From Streptomyces sp. TRM68367 (GTDB taxonomy: Bacteria > Actinomycetota > Actinomycetes > Streptomycetales > Streptomycetaceae): DNA of 64,000 nucleotides. The translations under genes were made by a program, and so were the position numbers. Within the stretch, counting starts at the first letter, position 1; each line of letters opens with the position of its first letter. A model generated the notes under the pieces. It saw only the letters and a program-made list of their open reading frames with translations. It did not search any database and had not been told where the DNA came from. The stretch is taken from positions 1 to 64,000 of the forward strand of contig NZ_JACTVI010000040.1 of assembly GCF_014495685.1 (NCBI RefSeq), given 5' to 3'. Positions 1 to 7,937 of the stretch are shown one piece after another.

Positions 1-224
1 CTGAATCATCGCAGGTCGGAAGCACCCTTCCTCCATGAAGTGACTGGCTGTCACTGAAGCTCCTGGTGCCGTGAATTCGTGAGGCCGGCGGGCGCCCCCT
101 GGTCCGTGAACCTCCTGTGTATCTCGTTCCATCCCGTTGCGCAGAGTAAAGGTGCGGCGGCTAAGGTCACTCACACTGTGTTCAGCGTTCCGGGGGCGGC
201 CTCAAACCAGCGAGGAGGACGAAC
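1..224 (+). other. Upstream region of the EccC-like gene
   Basis: No gene is visible here. The last 20 bases hold a GAGGAGG ribosome site 8 bases before the GTG start at 225. A promoter presumably lies in this stretch, but I see no convincing -35/-10 pair. Confidence 0.4.
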
Positions 225-3200
225 GTGCGCCTGAGTCTGACCGTCGTCGACCCCGTCGGCGGCGCCAGCGCCGATGTGGTGCTCGACGTCGATCCGGAGT
301 CGTCGGTCGGCGACATCACTCGGGAGTTGGCGCGATACGTCGGCCTCGGAAGGCTCGGTGAGACCGGCGGTGCGCAGATCATCCCCATCGGGGGGCATCG
401 GGCGCCTGACGGCACGTCGCAGGCCTTCGTCGACGGGTACGCCCTCGATCCCACCGCCAACATCGTCGGGTCCCCGCTGCGCGAAGGCGCCCTCGTCAGC
501 CTGCACGATCCGGCCGGCTGCCTGCTCGGGGAGCCCACCGGCCTCGTGGAGTTCCGGGTGGCCGGCGGGCCCGGTGCCGGTGCCGTGCACCGGCTCGGTG
601 TCGGCAGATACGACATCGGCAGCGGCCCGGCCGCCCACATCCGTATCGACGACCCTGAACTCGCCGCCCGCGCGGCCACCCTGGCCATCGCCATCGACGG
701 CACCTGCGACGTCACCGTCCACACCGGCACGGGCAGCGAGAAGAGCGACCGCAAGGACAAGGACGGGGATGCCGACTCTCCTCGTCTCGACGGCGAGCAC
801 TTCGACGGCGGTGGCTGGCCCCTCGGCTCGCAGCTCGCCCTCGGCAACACCCTGCTGGAGATCACCGGCTACACCCCGCCGGACGCGGCCCTGAAGTGGT
901 CCGAGGACGGCGCCGGGCTCGACTACAACCGGCCCCCGCGGCTGCGCCCCGCCGACCGCAAGACGCACTTCCGGCTGCCGAGCAAGCCCGGGGACTACGA
1001 GGCCCGGCCGCTGCCGTGGCTCATGGCACTGCTGCCGCTGGTCGGCGCCGTCGTATCCGTCGTGGTCTTCGGTAAGTGGTACTACATGATCATGGCTCTG
1101 ATGAGCCCGATCATGCTCTTCGGCAACTACTTCATGGACAAGAAGCACGGGCGCAAGTCCCATGCGAAGCAGGTCAAGGAGTACAAGGAAACCAAGGAGC
1201 GGATCGAGAAGGACGCCGAGGAGGCGCTGCGCATCGAGCGGGTCGACCGGCGCACCGCCGTTCCCGACCCCGCCTCCGTGCTGGCCTTCGGCACCGGGCC
1301 GCGCACCCGGCTGTGGGAGCGGCGGCGCACCGACGCCGACCACCTGCTCGTCCGGGTCGGCACCGGCCGCGTTCCCTCGGAAGTCGTCCTCGACGACCCG
1401 GAGCAGGACGAGCACAAGCGCCAGGTCACCTGGAAGATCGAGGATTCCCCGGTGTCGCTGCCGCTGAAGGACCTCGGAGTCATCGGCATCGCCGGGCCCA
1501 GCGACTCGGCACAGGCCCTCGGCCGGTGGGCCGTCGCCCAGACCGCGGTGCTGCACAGCCCCATGGACGTGCAGTTCTACGTCCTCACCGACAACGACGC
1601 CCACCCGCGCTGGGACTGGGTGCGCTGGCTGCCGCACTCCCGCCCGTCGAACGGTCAGGACGTCAACGTCCTCATCGGGACCGACTCCGAGACCGTGGGC
1701 GCGCGGGTCGGGGAGTTGACCCAGCTGCTGGACGCCCGGCAGAAGGCGCTGAACGAGAACAACAACCGCCGAGCGGACGGACCCGCCTTCAGCGACCCCG
1801 ATGTCGTCGTCGTGTGGGACGGCTCGCGGCGCCTGCGCTCGCTGCCGGGTGTCGTACGGCTGCTGCGCGAGGGCCCCGGTGTCGCCATGTACGCGATCTG
1901 CCTGGACGAGGAGGAGCGGTTCCTGCCCGGCGAGTGCCAGGCTGTCGTCGTCGCCGAGCCGCAGCGGCGCTCCGACGACACCCCCGCGTCGATGACACCC
2001 CAGGCCGCCGCCGGCGCCTTCCCCTCCTTCCAGGCCTGGCACCACAGCTCCCAGCAGACGCAGCAGCAAGCGGAACAGGACCTGCACATCCGGCTGCGGG
2101 TCGAGCAGACCGGGACCCGCCGCCGGACCGGCGTACGGCCCGACTTCGTCTCCGCCGCCTGGTGCGCACGCCTGTCCCGGTCGCTGTCCCCGCTGCGCGA
2201 CATCAGCGGCGAGACCGAGGACTCGGCGCTGCCCTCGGCCAGCCGGCTGCTCGACGTGCTGGAGCTGGAGCCGCCCACGCGGGACGGGATCGCCGCGCGC
2301 TGGCGGATGGGCGGCCAGTCGACGATGGCGGTCATCGGCGAGTCGTACGACGGCCCGTTCGGCATCGACATCCGGCGCGACGGTCCGCACGGCCTGATCG
2401 CCGGTACGACCGGTTCCGGTAAGTCGGAACTGCTGCAGACCATCGTCGCGGCTCTCGCGGTCGCGAACACGCCCGAGAACATGACTTTCGTCCTCGTCGA
2501 CTACAAGGGCGGCTCGGCGTTCAAGGACTGCGTCAAACTCCCGCACACCGTCGGCATGGTGACCGACCTCGACGCCCACCTCGTGGAACGCGCCCTCGAA
2601 TCCCTCGGCGCCGAGCTGAAACGGCGCGAGCACATCCTCGCCGCCGCCGACGCCAAGGACATCGAGGACTACCAGGACCTGGTGCGCCGGGACCCCTCGC
2701 ACCCGTCCGTGCCCCGGCTCCTCATCGTCATCGACGAGTTCGCGTCCATGGTCCGCGACCTGCCCGACTTCGTCACGGGTCTGGTCAACATCGCCCAGCG
2801 GGGCCGGTCCCTCGGCATCCACCTGCTGCTCGCCACCCAGCGGCCCAGCGGTGTCGTCTCCCCGGAGATCCGCGCCAACACCAACCTGCGCATCGCGCTG
2901 CGCGTGACCGACGCCGGCGAGTCGACGGACGTCATCGACGCGCCCGACGCCGGCCACATCTCCAAGAGCACGCCCGGACGCGCGTACGTCCGCCTCGGCC
3001 ACGCCTCCCTCATCCCCTTCCAGTCCGGCCGCGTCGGCGGCCGCCGCCCCGGCGCCGCCGATCCGCAGACGCTTGCGCCGTGGGCCGGGCAGCTCGCCTG
3101 GCAGGATCTGGGGCGGGCGGCGCTGGCGAAGCCCAAGACCGAGGCGCGCGAGGACGACGAGATCACCGACCTCAAGGTGCTCGTGGACGCCGTACGGGAG

Positions 3201-4826
3201 GCCAACCAGGCCCTGGGTATCCCCGCCCAGCACTCTCCCTGGCTGCCCGCGCTGGACGAGACCCTGCTCCTGGACGACGTCCCGCCGTTGCGCGCGCAGG
3301 GCGCGCTGCCCGCTGCCCCGTACGGCATCGAGGATCTGCCCGCCGACCAGGCCCGCCGCCCGGTCGCCGTGGACTTCGCCACCTTCGGTCACCTCATCGT
3401 CGGCGGCGCTCCGCGCACCGGCCGCTCGCAGGTGCTGCGCACCATCGCCGGCTCGCTGGCCCGTACGCACTCGTGCGCCGATGTCCATCTGTACGGCATC
3501 GACTGCGGCAACGGCGCCCTCAACGCGCTGACCCGGCTGCCGCACTGCGGCGCGGTCGTCGGTCGTAACCAGACCGAGCGCGTGGTCCGCCTCTTCACCC
3601 GCCTGTCCGGTGAACTCACCCGCCGCCAGGATCTGCTGGCCGAGAAGGGCTACGCCGACATCGGCGAGCAGCGGGCCGCGGTCGCGGAGGACGAGCGGCT
3701 GCCGCACATGGTGCTGCTGCTGGACCGCTGGGAGGGCTGGCTGCCCACCCTCGGCGAGTACGACCACGGCGATCTGACCGACCAGCTGATGGCGATGATG
3801 CGCGAGGGCGCGAGCGTCGGCATCCACGTCATCATCACCGGTGACCGCCAGGTCCTCGTCGGGCGGATCGCCTCCCTCACAGAGGACAAGTACGGCCTGC
3901 GGCTCGCCGACCGCAGCGACTTCTCGTCGCTGGACATCAACGCCCGCAAGGTCCCCGAGGAGATCCCGCCGGGCCGTGCCTTCCGCAACGAGACGGCCAC
4001 GGAGACGCAGTTCGCGCTGCTCTCCGAGGACACCACCGGCCAGGGTCAGGCCGCTGCACTGGTCGCTATCGGCGAGGCGGCGCAGGCCCGGGACGCCGGA
4101 GTACCGCGTTCCCGGCGCCCGTTCCGGGTCGACGTGCTGCCCAGGCGGATCTCCTTCGCGGACGCCTGGGAGATGCGCGACCCGGCCACGACGGCCTCGC
4201 CGCTGTGGGGTCTCGTCGGCGTCGGCGGCGACGAACTCACCGGGTTCGGCCCGGACCTGGCGCAGGGCGTACCGGCGTTCGTGATCGGTGGCCCGGCCAA
4301 GTCCGGCCGCAGCACGGTGCTGCTGAACTTCGCCCGCTCCTACCTCACCCGGGGCACCCGCCTGGTCCTCGCGGCGCCCCGCCAGTCCCCGCTGCGCGAA
4401 CTCGAAGGCCAGGACGGCGTCCTGGAGGTCTTCACCGGCCGCGACATCGACGAGGACGAGCTGGAGGAGCTCGTCGGCACGGCCAAGCCGGAGGATCCGG
4501 TCGTCGTCCTGGTCGACGACGCCGAGATCCTTGAGGACTGCGACGCCGAGGACGTCTTCAAGCGCATCATCGAGCGCGGCGCCGAAGAGGGCCTGGCCGT
4601 TGTCATCGCCGGCGACGAGGACGAGATCTGCGACGGCTTCTCCGGCTGGCAGGTCGATGCGAAGAAGGCCCGCCGCGGTGTGCTGCTCTCCCCGCAGGAG
4701 ACGTCCTCGGGCGAGCTGATCGGCATCCGTACGACGCGCAGCATGGTCGGCGGCCCGGTCACGCCGGGCAAGGGCCTGCTGCACCTGGGCACCGGGGACC
4801 ACCTCACGGTCACGACGCCGGTGTAG
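225..4826 (+). CDS. EccC-like FtsK/SpoIIIE ATPase (type VII secretion)
   Basis: A 1533-residue membrane ATPase of the EccC/FtsK-SpoIIIE type, expected to drive export of WXG100-like substrates at the plasma membrane. The GTG start has GAGGAGG just upstream. Residues 1-85 look YukD/ubiquitin-like and 110-200 look FHA-like. Two membrane segments lie around 263-305. Three ATPase modules follow. The first has a full Walker A (GTTGSGKS, about residue 727) and Walker B (LLIVIDE, about 830). In the second (GAPRTGRS, about 1058) and third (GPAKSGRS, about 1353) the P-loop lysine is arginine, so they are probably regulatory or substrate binding, as known for EccC domains 2 and 3. No esx, eccB, eccD, eccE or mycP gene lies nearby, so it is an orphan in this window. 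It is longer than the usual EccC of about 1300 residues. Confidence 0.88.
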   Translation: MRLSLTVVDPVGGASADVVLDVDPESSVGDITRELARYVGLGRLGETGGAQIIPIGGHRAPDGTSQAFVDGYALDPTANIVGSPLREGALVSLHDPAGCLLGEPTGLVEFRVAGGPGAGAVHRLGVGRYDIGSGPAAHIRIDDPELAARAATLAIAIDGTCDVTVHTGTGSEKSDRKDKDGDADSPRLDGEHFDGGGWPLGSQLALGNTLLEITGYTPPDAALKWSEDGAGLDYNRPPRLRPADRKTHFRLPSKPGDYEARPLPWLMALLPLVGAVVSVVVFGKWYYMIMALMSPIMLFGNYFMDKKHGRKSHAKQVKEYKETKERIEKDAEEALRIERVDRRTAVPDPASVLAFGTGPRTRLWERRRTDADHLLVRVGTGRVPSEVVLDDPEQDEHKRQVTWKIEDSPVSLPLKDLGVIGIAGPSDSAQALGRWAVAQTAVLHSPMDVQFYVLTDNDAHPRWDWVRWLPHSRPSNGQDVNVLIGTDSETVGARVGELTQLLDARQKALNENNNRRADGPAFSDPDVVVVWDGSRRLRSLPGVVRLLREGPGVAMYAICLDEEERFLPGECQAVVVAEPQRRSDDTPASMTPQAAAGAFPSFQAWHHSSQQTQQQAEQDLHIRLRVEQTGTRRRTGVRPDFVSAAWCARLSRSLSPLRDISGETEDSALPSASRLLDVLELEPPTRDGIAARWRMGGQSTMAVIGESYDGPFGIDIRRDGPHGLIAGTTGSGKSELLQTIVAALAVANTPENMTFVLVDYKGGSAFKDCVKLPHTVGMVTDLDAHLVERALESLGAELKRREHILAAADAKDIEDYQDLVRRDPSHPSVPRLLIVIDEFASMVRDLPDFVTGLVNIAQRGRSLGIHLLLATQRPSGVVSPEIRANTNLRIALRVTDAGESTDVIDAPDAGHISKSTPGRAYVRLGHASLIPFQSGRVGGRRPGAADPQTLAPWAGQLAWQDLGRAALAKPKTEAREDDEITDLKVLVDAVREANQALGIPAQHSPWLPALDETLLLDDVPPLRAQGALPAAPYGIEDLPADQARRPVAVDFATFGHLIVGGAPRTGRSQVLRTIAGSLARTHSCADVHLYGIDCGNGALNALTRLPHCGAVVGRNQTERVVRLFTRLSGELTRRQDLLAEKGYADIGEQRAAVAEDERLPHMVLLLDRWEGWLPTLGEYDHGDLTDQLMAMMREGASVGIHVIITGDRQVLVGRIASLTEDKYGLRLADRSDFSSLDINARKVPEEIPPGRAFRNETATETQFALLSEDTTGQGQAAALVAIGEAAQARDAGVPRSRRPFRVDVLPRRISFADAWEMRDPATTASPLWGLVGVGGDELTGFGPDLAQGVPAFVIGGPAKSGRSTVLLNFARSYLTRGTRLVLAAPRQSPLRELEGQDGVLEVFTGRDIDEDELEELVGTAKPEDPVVVLVDDAEILEDCDAEDVFKRIIERGAEEGLAVVIAGDEDEICDGFSGWQVDAKKARRGVLLSPQETSSGELIGIRTTRSMVGGPVTPGKGLLHLGTGDHLTVTTPV

Positions 4827-4845
4827 AGGTGACGGACGCCGACGT

Positions 4846-4880
4846 ACGGGTCACGGAATCGTCAGTATTCCGTGACCCGT
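4846..4880 (+). terminator. Hairpin terminator after the EccC-like gene
   Basis: A perfect 14-bp stem (ACGGGTCACGGAAT and its complement) with a 7-base loop starts 20 bases after the EccC-like stop codon. There is no U tract, which is common for Streptomyces terminators. It can also serve the minus-strand kinase remnant. Confidence 0.7.
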
Positions 4881-4892
4881 TGCCGTCTCAGC

Positions 4893-5360
4893 TCATACTG
4901 CGGGCAGGGCGTAGGCCTCGAAGTCTGCGGCGTGAGCCAGGGAGCGCAAGCCACCTCCCAGAGAGCCCAGTTCGGGCTCCTCGTGTACGACCTTGTAGAG
5001 CAGCGCGGCGGAGGAGTCGCCGGGGAAGGGCGGCTCGCCGGCGGCAGCTCGGGCGACATGTAGCCAGGGGAAACCGATCGAGACGCCCGTGGACGGCGGT
5101 CAGCGCCTCGGCGAGGCCCGCGCCCAGCGCCCGTACCGTGTGGACCGGGAGCGGGCCGTGTCCGTGACCGCCGCTGTCAGGGAGGGGCCCGCGGCGTAGG
5201 CCGTCGCGCCCCACGGCACCGGTGCGTCGCAGTCCGCGTCCAGGACCGGTGCCGTCCACGCGCCGCACACCCGGCGCGCGGCCTCCACCTCGCGCCGGAA
5301 ACGGGTCCGGAAGTCCTCGTCGAGCGCGAGGTGCGGGTGCACGATCTTGACAGGGGGCAA
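4893..5360 (-). pseudogene. Remnant of a Ser/Thr protein kinase
   Basis: Pieces of a bacterial Hanks-type kinase survive in order but in different frames. VKIVHPHLA (the catalytic lysine region) is followed by an alpha-C-like stretch up to AAGPSLTAAVTD. The next frame gives HTVRALGAGLAEALTAVHG, then GYMSPE, then PFPGDSSAALLYKVVHEEP and a stop. The glycine-rich loop, the catalytic HRD loop and the DFG motif are missing. At least two frame changes and two internal deletions are needed to explain this, so a single sequencing error cannot. An intact relative would be a kinase of roughly 500 or more residues. It faces the EccC-like gene and lies just downstream of mqnA on the same strand. Confidence 0.82.
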
Positions 5361-5396
5361 CTCTCAGCAGGGGAGTGGGCCCGTGCCGTACACCGT

Positions 5397-6245
5397 CTAC
5401 GGCTCCAGCAGGTTCACCTTCACGTCCGCCGCGAACCCGGTCGTCGGCCCCACCCGCCGCGCGAACTCCGCCACCGCCGCCAGCTGCGGTCCGCTGAAGC
5501 GGAAGTCGAGGGTGGTGAAGTACTGCGCGAGGGTCTGCTCGTCGAAGGCCTCCCAGCGGGCCGCGTGCTCTGCGACCTTGACGACCTCCTCCAGGGAGAG
5601 GTTGCGGGAGGCGAGGAAGGCCTCGTGCACCAGTCGGGTGATGACCGGTTCGCGTTCCGCGTACTCGCGCCGCGCCGCCCACACCGCGAAGACGAACGGC
5701 AGGCCCGTCCACTCCTTCCACAGCACGCCGAGGTCGTGCACGTCGAGGCCGTAGCGCGGGCCGTCCAGCAGGTTCGCGCGCAGCGCCGCGTCCCCGATGA
5801 GTACGGCCGCCTCCGCCTCCTGCATCATCAGGCTGAGGTCGGGCGGGCAGGTGTAGTAGTCGGGCCGTACGCCGTAGCGCTCGGCCAGGAGCAGCTCGGC
5901 CAGGCGGACGGAGGTGCGGGAGGTCGAGCCGAGGGCGACCCGGGCGCCGTCCAGGCGGTCCAGCGGGACCTGCGAGACGATCACGCACGACATCACGGGG
6001 CCGTCGCAGCCGACGGCGATGTCCGGGAAGGCGATCAGATCGTCGGCGTGCTTGAGGAACTCGACCAGGGTGATCGGCCCGATGTCGAGGTCGCCCTGCA
6101 CCAGCTTCTCGCTCAGCTTCTCGGGGGTGTCCTTCGTGAGCTCGAAGTCGAAGAGCGTGCCCGTTCTCGCAAGCCCCCAGTACAGGGGCAGGCAGTTCAG
6201 GAACTGGATGTGGCCGACACGCGGCCGGGTGCGAGGATTGTCCAC
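5397..6245 (-). CDS. mqnA: MqnA, chorismate dehydratase (futalosine pathway)
   Basis: The 282-residue product matches MqnA, which converts chorismate to 3-[(1-carboxyvinyl)oxy]benzoate, the first step of futalosine-dependent menaquinone synthesis in the cytoplasm. Diagnostic stretches are VGHIQFLNCLPLYWGL at the N-terminus, GDLDIGPITLVEFLKHAD near residue 50, GSTSRTSVRLAELLL near 125 and LIGDAALRA. Length and start agree with the family. It is divergent from the cold-shock gene and lies about 11 kb from mqnE and mqnPL, all on the same strand. No frameshift is seen. Confidence 0.93.
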   Translation of the reverse strand: MDNPRTRPRVGHIQFLNCLPLYWGLARTGTLFDFELTKDTPEKLSEKLVQGDLDIGPITLVEFLKHADDLIAFPDIAVGCDGPVMSCVIVSQVPLDRLDGARVALGSTSRTSVRLAELLLAERYGVRPDYYTCPPDLSLMMQEAEAAVLIGDAALRANLLDGPRYGLDVHDLGVLWKEWTGLPFVFAVWAARREYAEREPVITRLVHEAFLASRNLSLEEVVKVAEHAARWEAFDEQTLAQYFTTLDFRFSGPQLAAVAEFARRVGPTTGFAADVKVNLLEP

Positions 6246-6400
6246 ATCGTGAGGCTAGACCCTGGCGGGTACGCTGCGGGCTCCGACCCCCGCCGATCCC
6301 GGTGATTCCGGCACCGGCCCGGCGGCCGACTCAGCGACCGACCCGATGCCACCTCCTTTCGGAATCTTCAAACATTCGGGTGACGTGATCTTGACCTCTC

Positions 6401-6428
6401 TTGCTTTCGGCTGCCCGCGTGCTAGGCT
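6401..6428 (+). promoter_or_regulatory. Candidate promoter of the cold-shock gene
   Basis: TTGCTT and TAGGCT are 16 bases apart, about 160 bases before the csp start. A TTGACC lies 10 bases further upstream but is 26 bases from the -10, which is too far. The placement implies a long 5' leader. Confidence 0.4.
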
Positions 6429-6589
6429 CGTCGCAAGTTGCAGTTTGGTTTCCCTTGCAGTGCAGAGCCTGCGGAGCATGTGACCGCGGGCTCTAGTCGT
6501 TTTCAGACGAATGCAGTTGTGCGGCATGGACTTGTTTTCACACTTGCAGGTTCTGGAGCAGGGCAACCCTTTGGGCCCAAGGAGGGCTT
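6429..6589 (+). other. Long 5' leader of the cold-shock gene
   Basis: About 160 bases separate the candidate promoter from the ATG. The stretch is less GC-rich and richer in T than its surroundings, and it carries no gene. Long structured leaders that act as RNA thermosensors are known for cspA-type genes, so such a role is inferred here. The leader ends in AAGGAGG five bases before the start. Confidence 0.4.
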
Positions 6590-6793
6590 ATGGCTACCGG
6601 AACCGTTAAGTGGTTCAACGCCGAAAAGGGCTTTGGCTTCATCGCCCAGGAAGGCGGCGGCCCCGACGTCTTCGTCCACTACTCCGCGATCAACGCCACC
6701 GGGTTCCGCTCCCTCGAAGAGAACCAGCAGGTGACCTTCGACGTGACCCAGGGCCCGAAGGGCCCGCAGGCGGAGAACGTCACCCCGGTCTGA
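6590..6793 (+). CDS. CspA-family cold-shock protein
   Basis: A 67-residue single-domain cold-shock protein, a cytoplasmic RNA chaperone that binds single-stranded RNA or DNA. RNP1 (KGFGFI, residues 13-18) and RNP2 (VFVHY, 27-31) are intact, and length and start are canonical. A strong AAGGAGG precedes the ATG. The gene stands alone, with a long leader upstream and two small stem-loops plus a strong terminator downstream. It resembles the SCO4505-type Streptomyces Csp. Confidence 0.95.
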   Translation: MATGTVKWFNAEKGFGFIAQEGGGPDVFVHYSAINATGFRSLEENQQVTFDVTQGPKGPQAENVTPV

Positions 6794-6813
6794 TCCTCAC
6801 GGATCCGGCCCTC

Positions 6814-6856
6814 GGATCAGTATCTGATCCAGTCAGTATCTGATCAGTATCTGATC
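6814..6856 (+). repeat. Triple CAGTATCTGATC repeat forming stem-loops
   Basis: Three copies of CAGTATCTGATC start at 6818, 6834 and 6845 (the last two share one base). The first copy extends to the palindrome GGATCAG-TAT-CTGATCC, and the last to GATCAG-TAT-CTGATC. They sit in the 3' untranslated region of the csp transcript. Confidence 0.75.
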
Positions 6857-6879
6857 CTGCGGATTGAGAGCAGTACCCA

Positions 6880-6920
6880 AGGAGCCCCGTGCCGTCCAGG
6901 CAATCGGGGCTCCTGCCTTT
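6880..6920 (+). terminator. Terminator of the cold-shock transcript
   Basis: AGGAGCCCCG pairs with CGGGGCTCCT (10 bp), and inside it TGCC pairs with GGCA across a GTCCA loop with a 2-base bulge. The tail is GCCTTT. This is a typical intrinsic terminator about 90 bases after the csp stop. Confidence 0.8.
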
Positions 6921-6972
6921 CGGGAAGCGCCGGACAGCGAGTTCTGGCAGCGAGTTCCCTCAGACGTGCTGC

Positions 6973-7176
6973 ATGACCAGCACCCGCCGGAGGCAGGCGG
7001 CGATCCAGTCCAGGCTGGCCGGGGGCGGTCCGGTCGCCGCGGCGGCCACCGGGCTGCTGCTCAACACCCGTACTGCGGTCTTCAGCCTCACCGTCGCGGA
7101 GATCATCGGCCGGGGACGGCTCGCGCGCTTGGCCGGGGCGCCACCGCAGTCCTGCGAGCCGCCGGGGGAGGCGTGA
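6973..7176 (+). CDS. Small hypothetical protein, possibly a gene remnant
   Basis: A 67-codon open frame starting MTSTRRRQAAIQ. Almost all third positions are G or C, and there is one hydrophobic stretch (GGGPVAAAATGLLL). No clear ribosome site precedes it, and I recognise no family. It lies between the csp terminator and the methyltransferase. It may be a real small protein or the end of a lost gene. Confidence 0.3.
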   Translation: MTSTRRRQAAIQSRLAGGGPVAAAATGLLLNTRTAVFSLTVAEIIGRGRLARLAGAPPQSCEPPGEA

Positions 7177-7217
7177 ACCCGGTGCGTTGTCAGTGGGCGT
7201 CGGTAGGGTTCCCGCTC

Positions 7218-7895
7218 ATGACCGACTCCGACTTTCTGATCACGACCAGGACGTTCTACGACTCCTTCGCCGAGACCTACGCCGACCTGTTCCGGGACAT
7301 ATTCGCCGGCAGGGAGCTGGACCGGGCGGTGCTGACCGGTTTCGCCGGCCTCGTCGGGGCGGACGGCGGCCAGGTGGCCGATCTCGGGTGCGGGCCCGGT
7401 CGGGTGACGGCGTTCCTGGACTCGCTGGGGCTGTCCGTCTTCGGTGTCGACCTGTCGGAGTCGATGCTCGCGATCGCCCGCCGGGAGAATCCGGGGCTGC
7501 GCTTCGAGCAGGGCTCGATGCTGGAGCTGGATCTCCCGGACGGTGCGCTCGCGGGCGTCCTCTCCTGGTACTCGATCATCCACACCCCCGAGGAGCGGCT
7601 GCCCGAGCTCTTCGCCGAATTCCGGCGGGTCCTTGCCCCGGGCGGCCATCTGCTGGTCGCCTTCCAGGTCGGCGACCAGCCCAAGCGCCACGAACGGCCC
7701 TACGGCCACCCCGTCTCCCTCGACTTCCAGCGGCGGCAACCGGACAAGGTCGCCGCGCTGCTGGAGGAGGCCGGGTTCGGCATACGGGCACGGATGGTCC
7801 GCGAACCCGAGGAGGGGACCACCGAGTCGACTCCGCAGGCGTACCTCTTCGCCCACAAGCCCGCCCGCAAGCCCGCCCGCAAACCGGCGTCGTAG
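7218..7895 (+). CDS. Class I SAM-dependent methyltransferase
   Basis: A 225-residue methyltransferase of the type-11/type-25 fold. SAM-binding motif I is VADLGCGPGRV (about residue 54), motif II follows at FGVDLSESML, and a post-motif at LSWYSIIHTPEERL. The substrate cannot be read from the sequence. The ATG at 7218 was chosen because it begins the conserved domain (FYDSFAETYADLF); the open frame extends further upstream without conservation. The tail HKPARKPARKPAS is a short basic repeat. It converges on the acyl-CoA ligase. Confidence 0.82.
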   Translation: MTDSDFLITTRTFYDSFAETYADLFRDIFAGRELDRAVLTGFAGLVGADGGQVADLGCGPGRVTAFLDSLGLSVFGVDLSESMLAIARRENPGLRFEQGSMLELDLPDGALAGVLSWYSIIHTPEERLPELFAEFRRVLAPGGHLLVAFQVGDQPKRHERPYGHPVSLDFQRRQPDKVAALLEEAGFGIRARMVREPEEGTTESTPQAYLFAHKPARKPARKPAS

Positions 7896-7937
7896 CCGGG
7901 GCCGGGCCCCTCGCCGTAGCCGACGAAGCCCTGGCCC

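Noticed and set aside
171..4802. A 1543-codon open frame antisense to the EccC-like gene
   Set aside because: In very GC-rich DNA the opposite strand of a long gene lacks stops by chance. The peptide is low complexity, shows no family motif and lacks a ribosome site.
6864..7217. N-terminal extension of the methyltransferase
   Set aside because: The open frame runs back into the csp terminator, and the residues show no conservation or ribosome site. The ATG at 7218 fits the domain.
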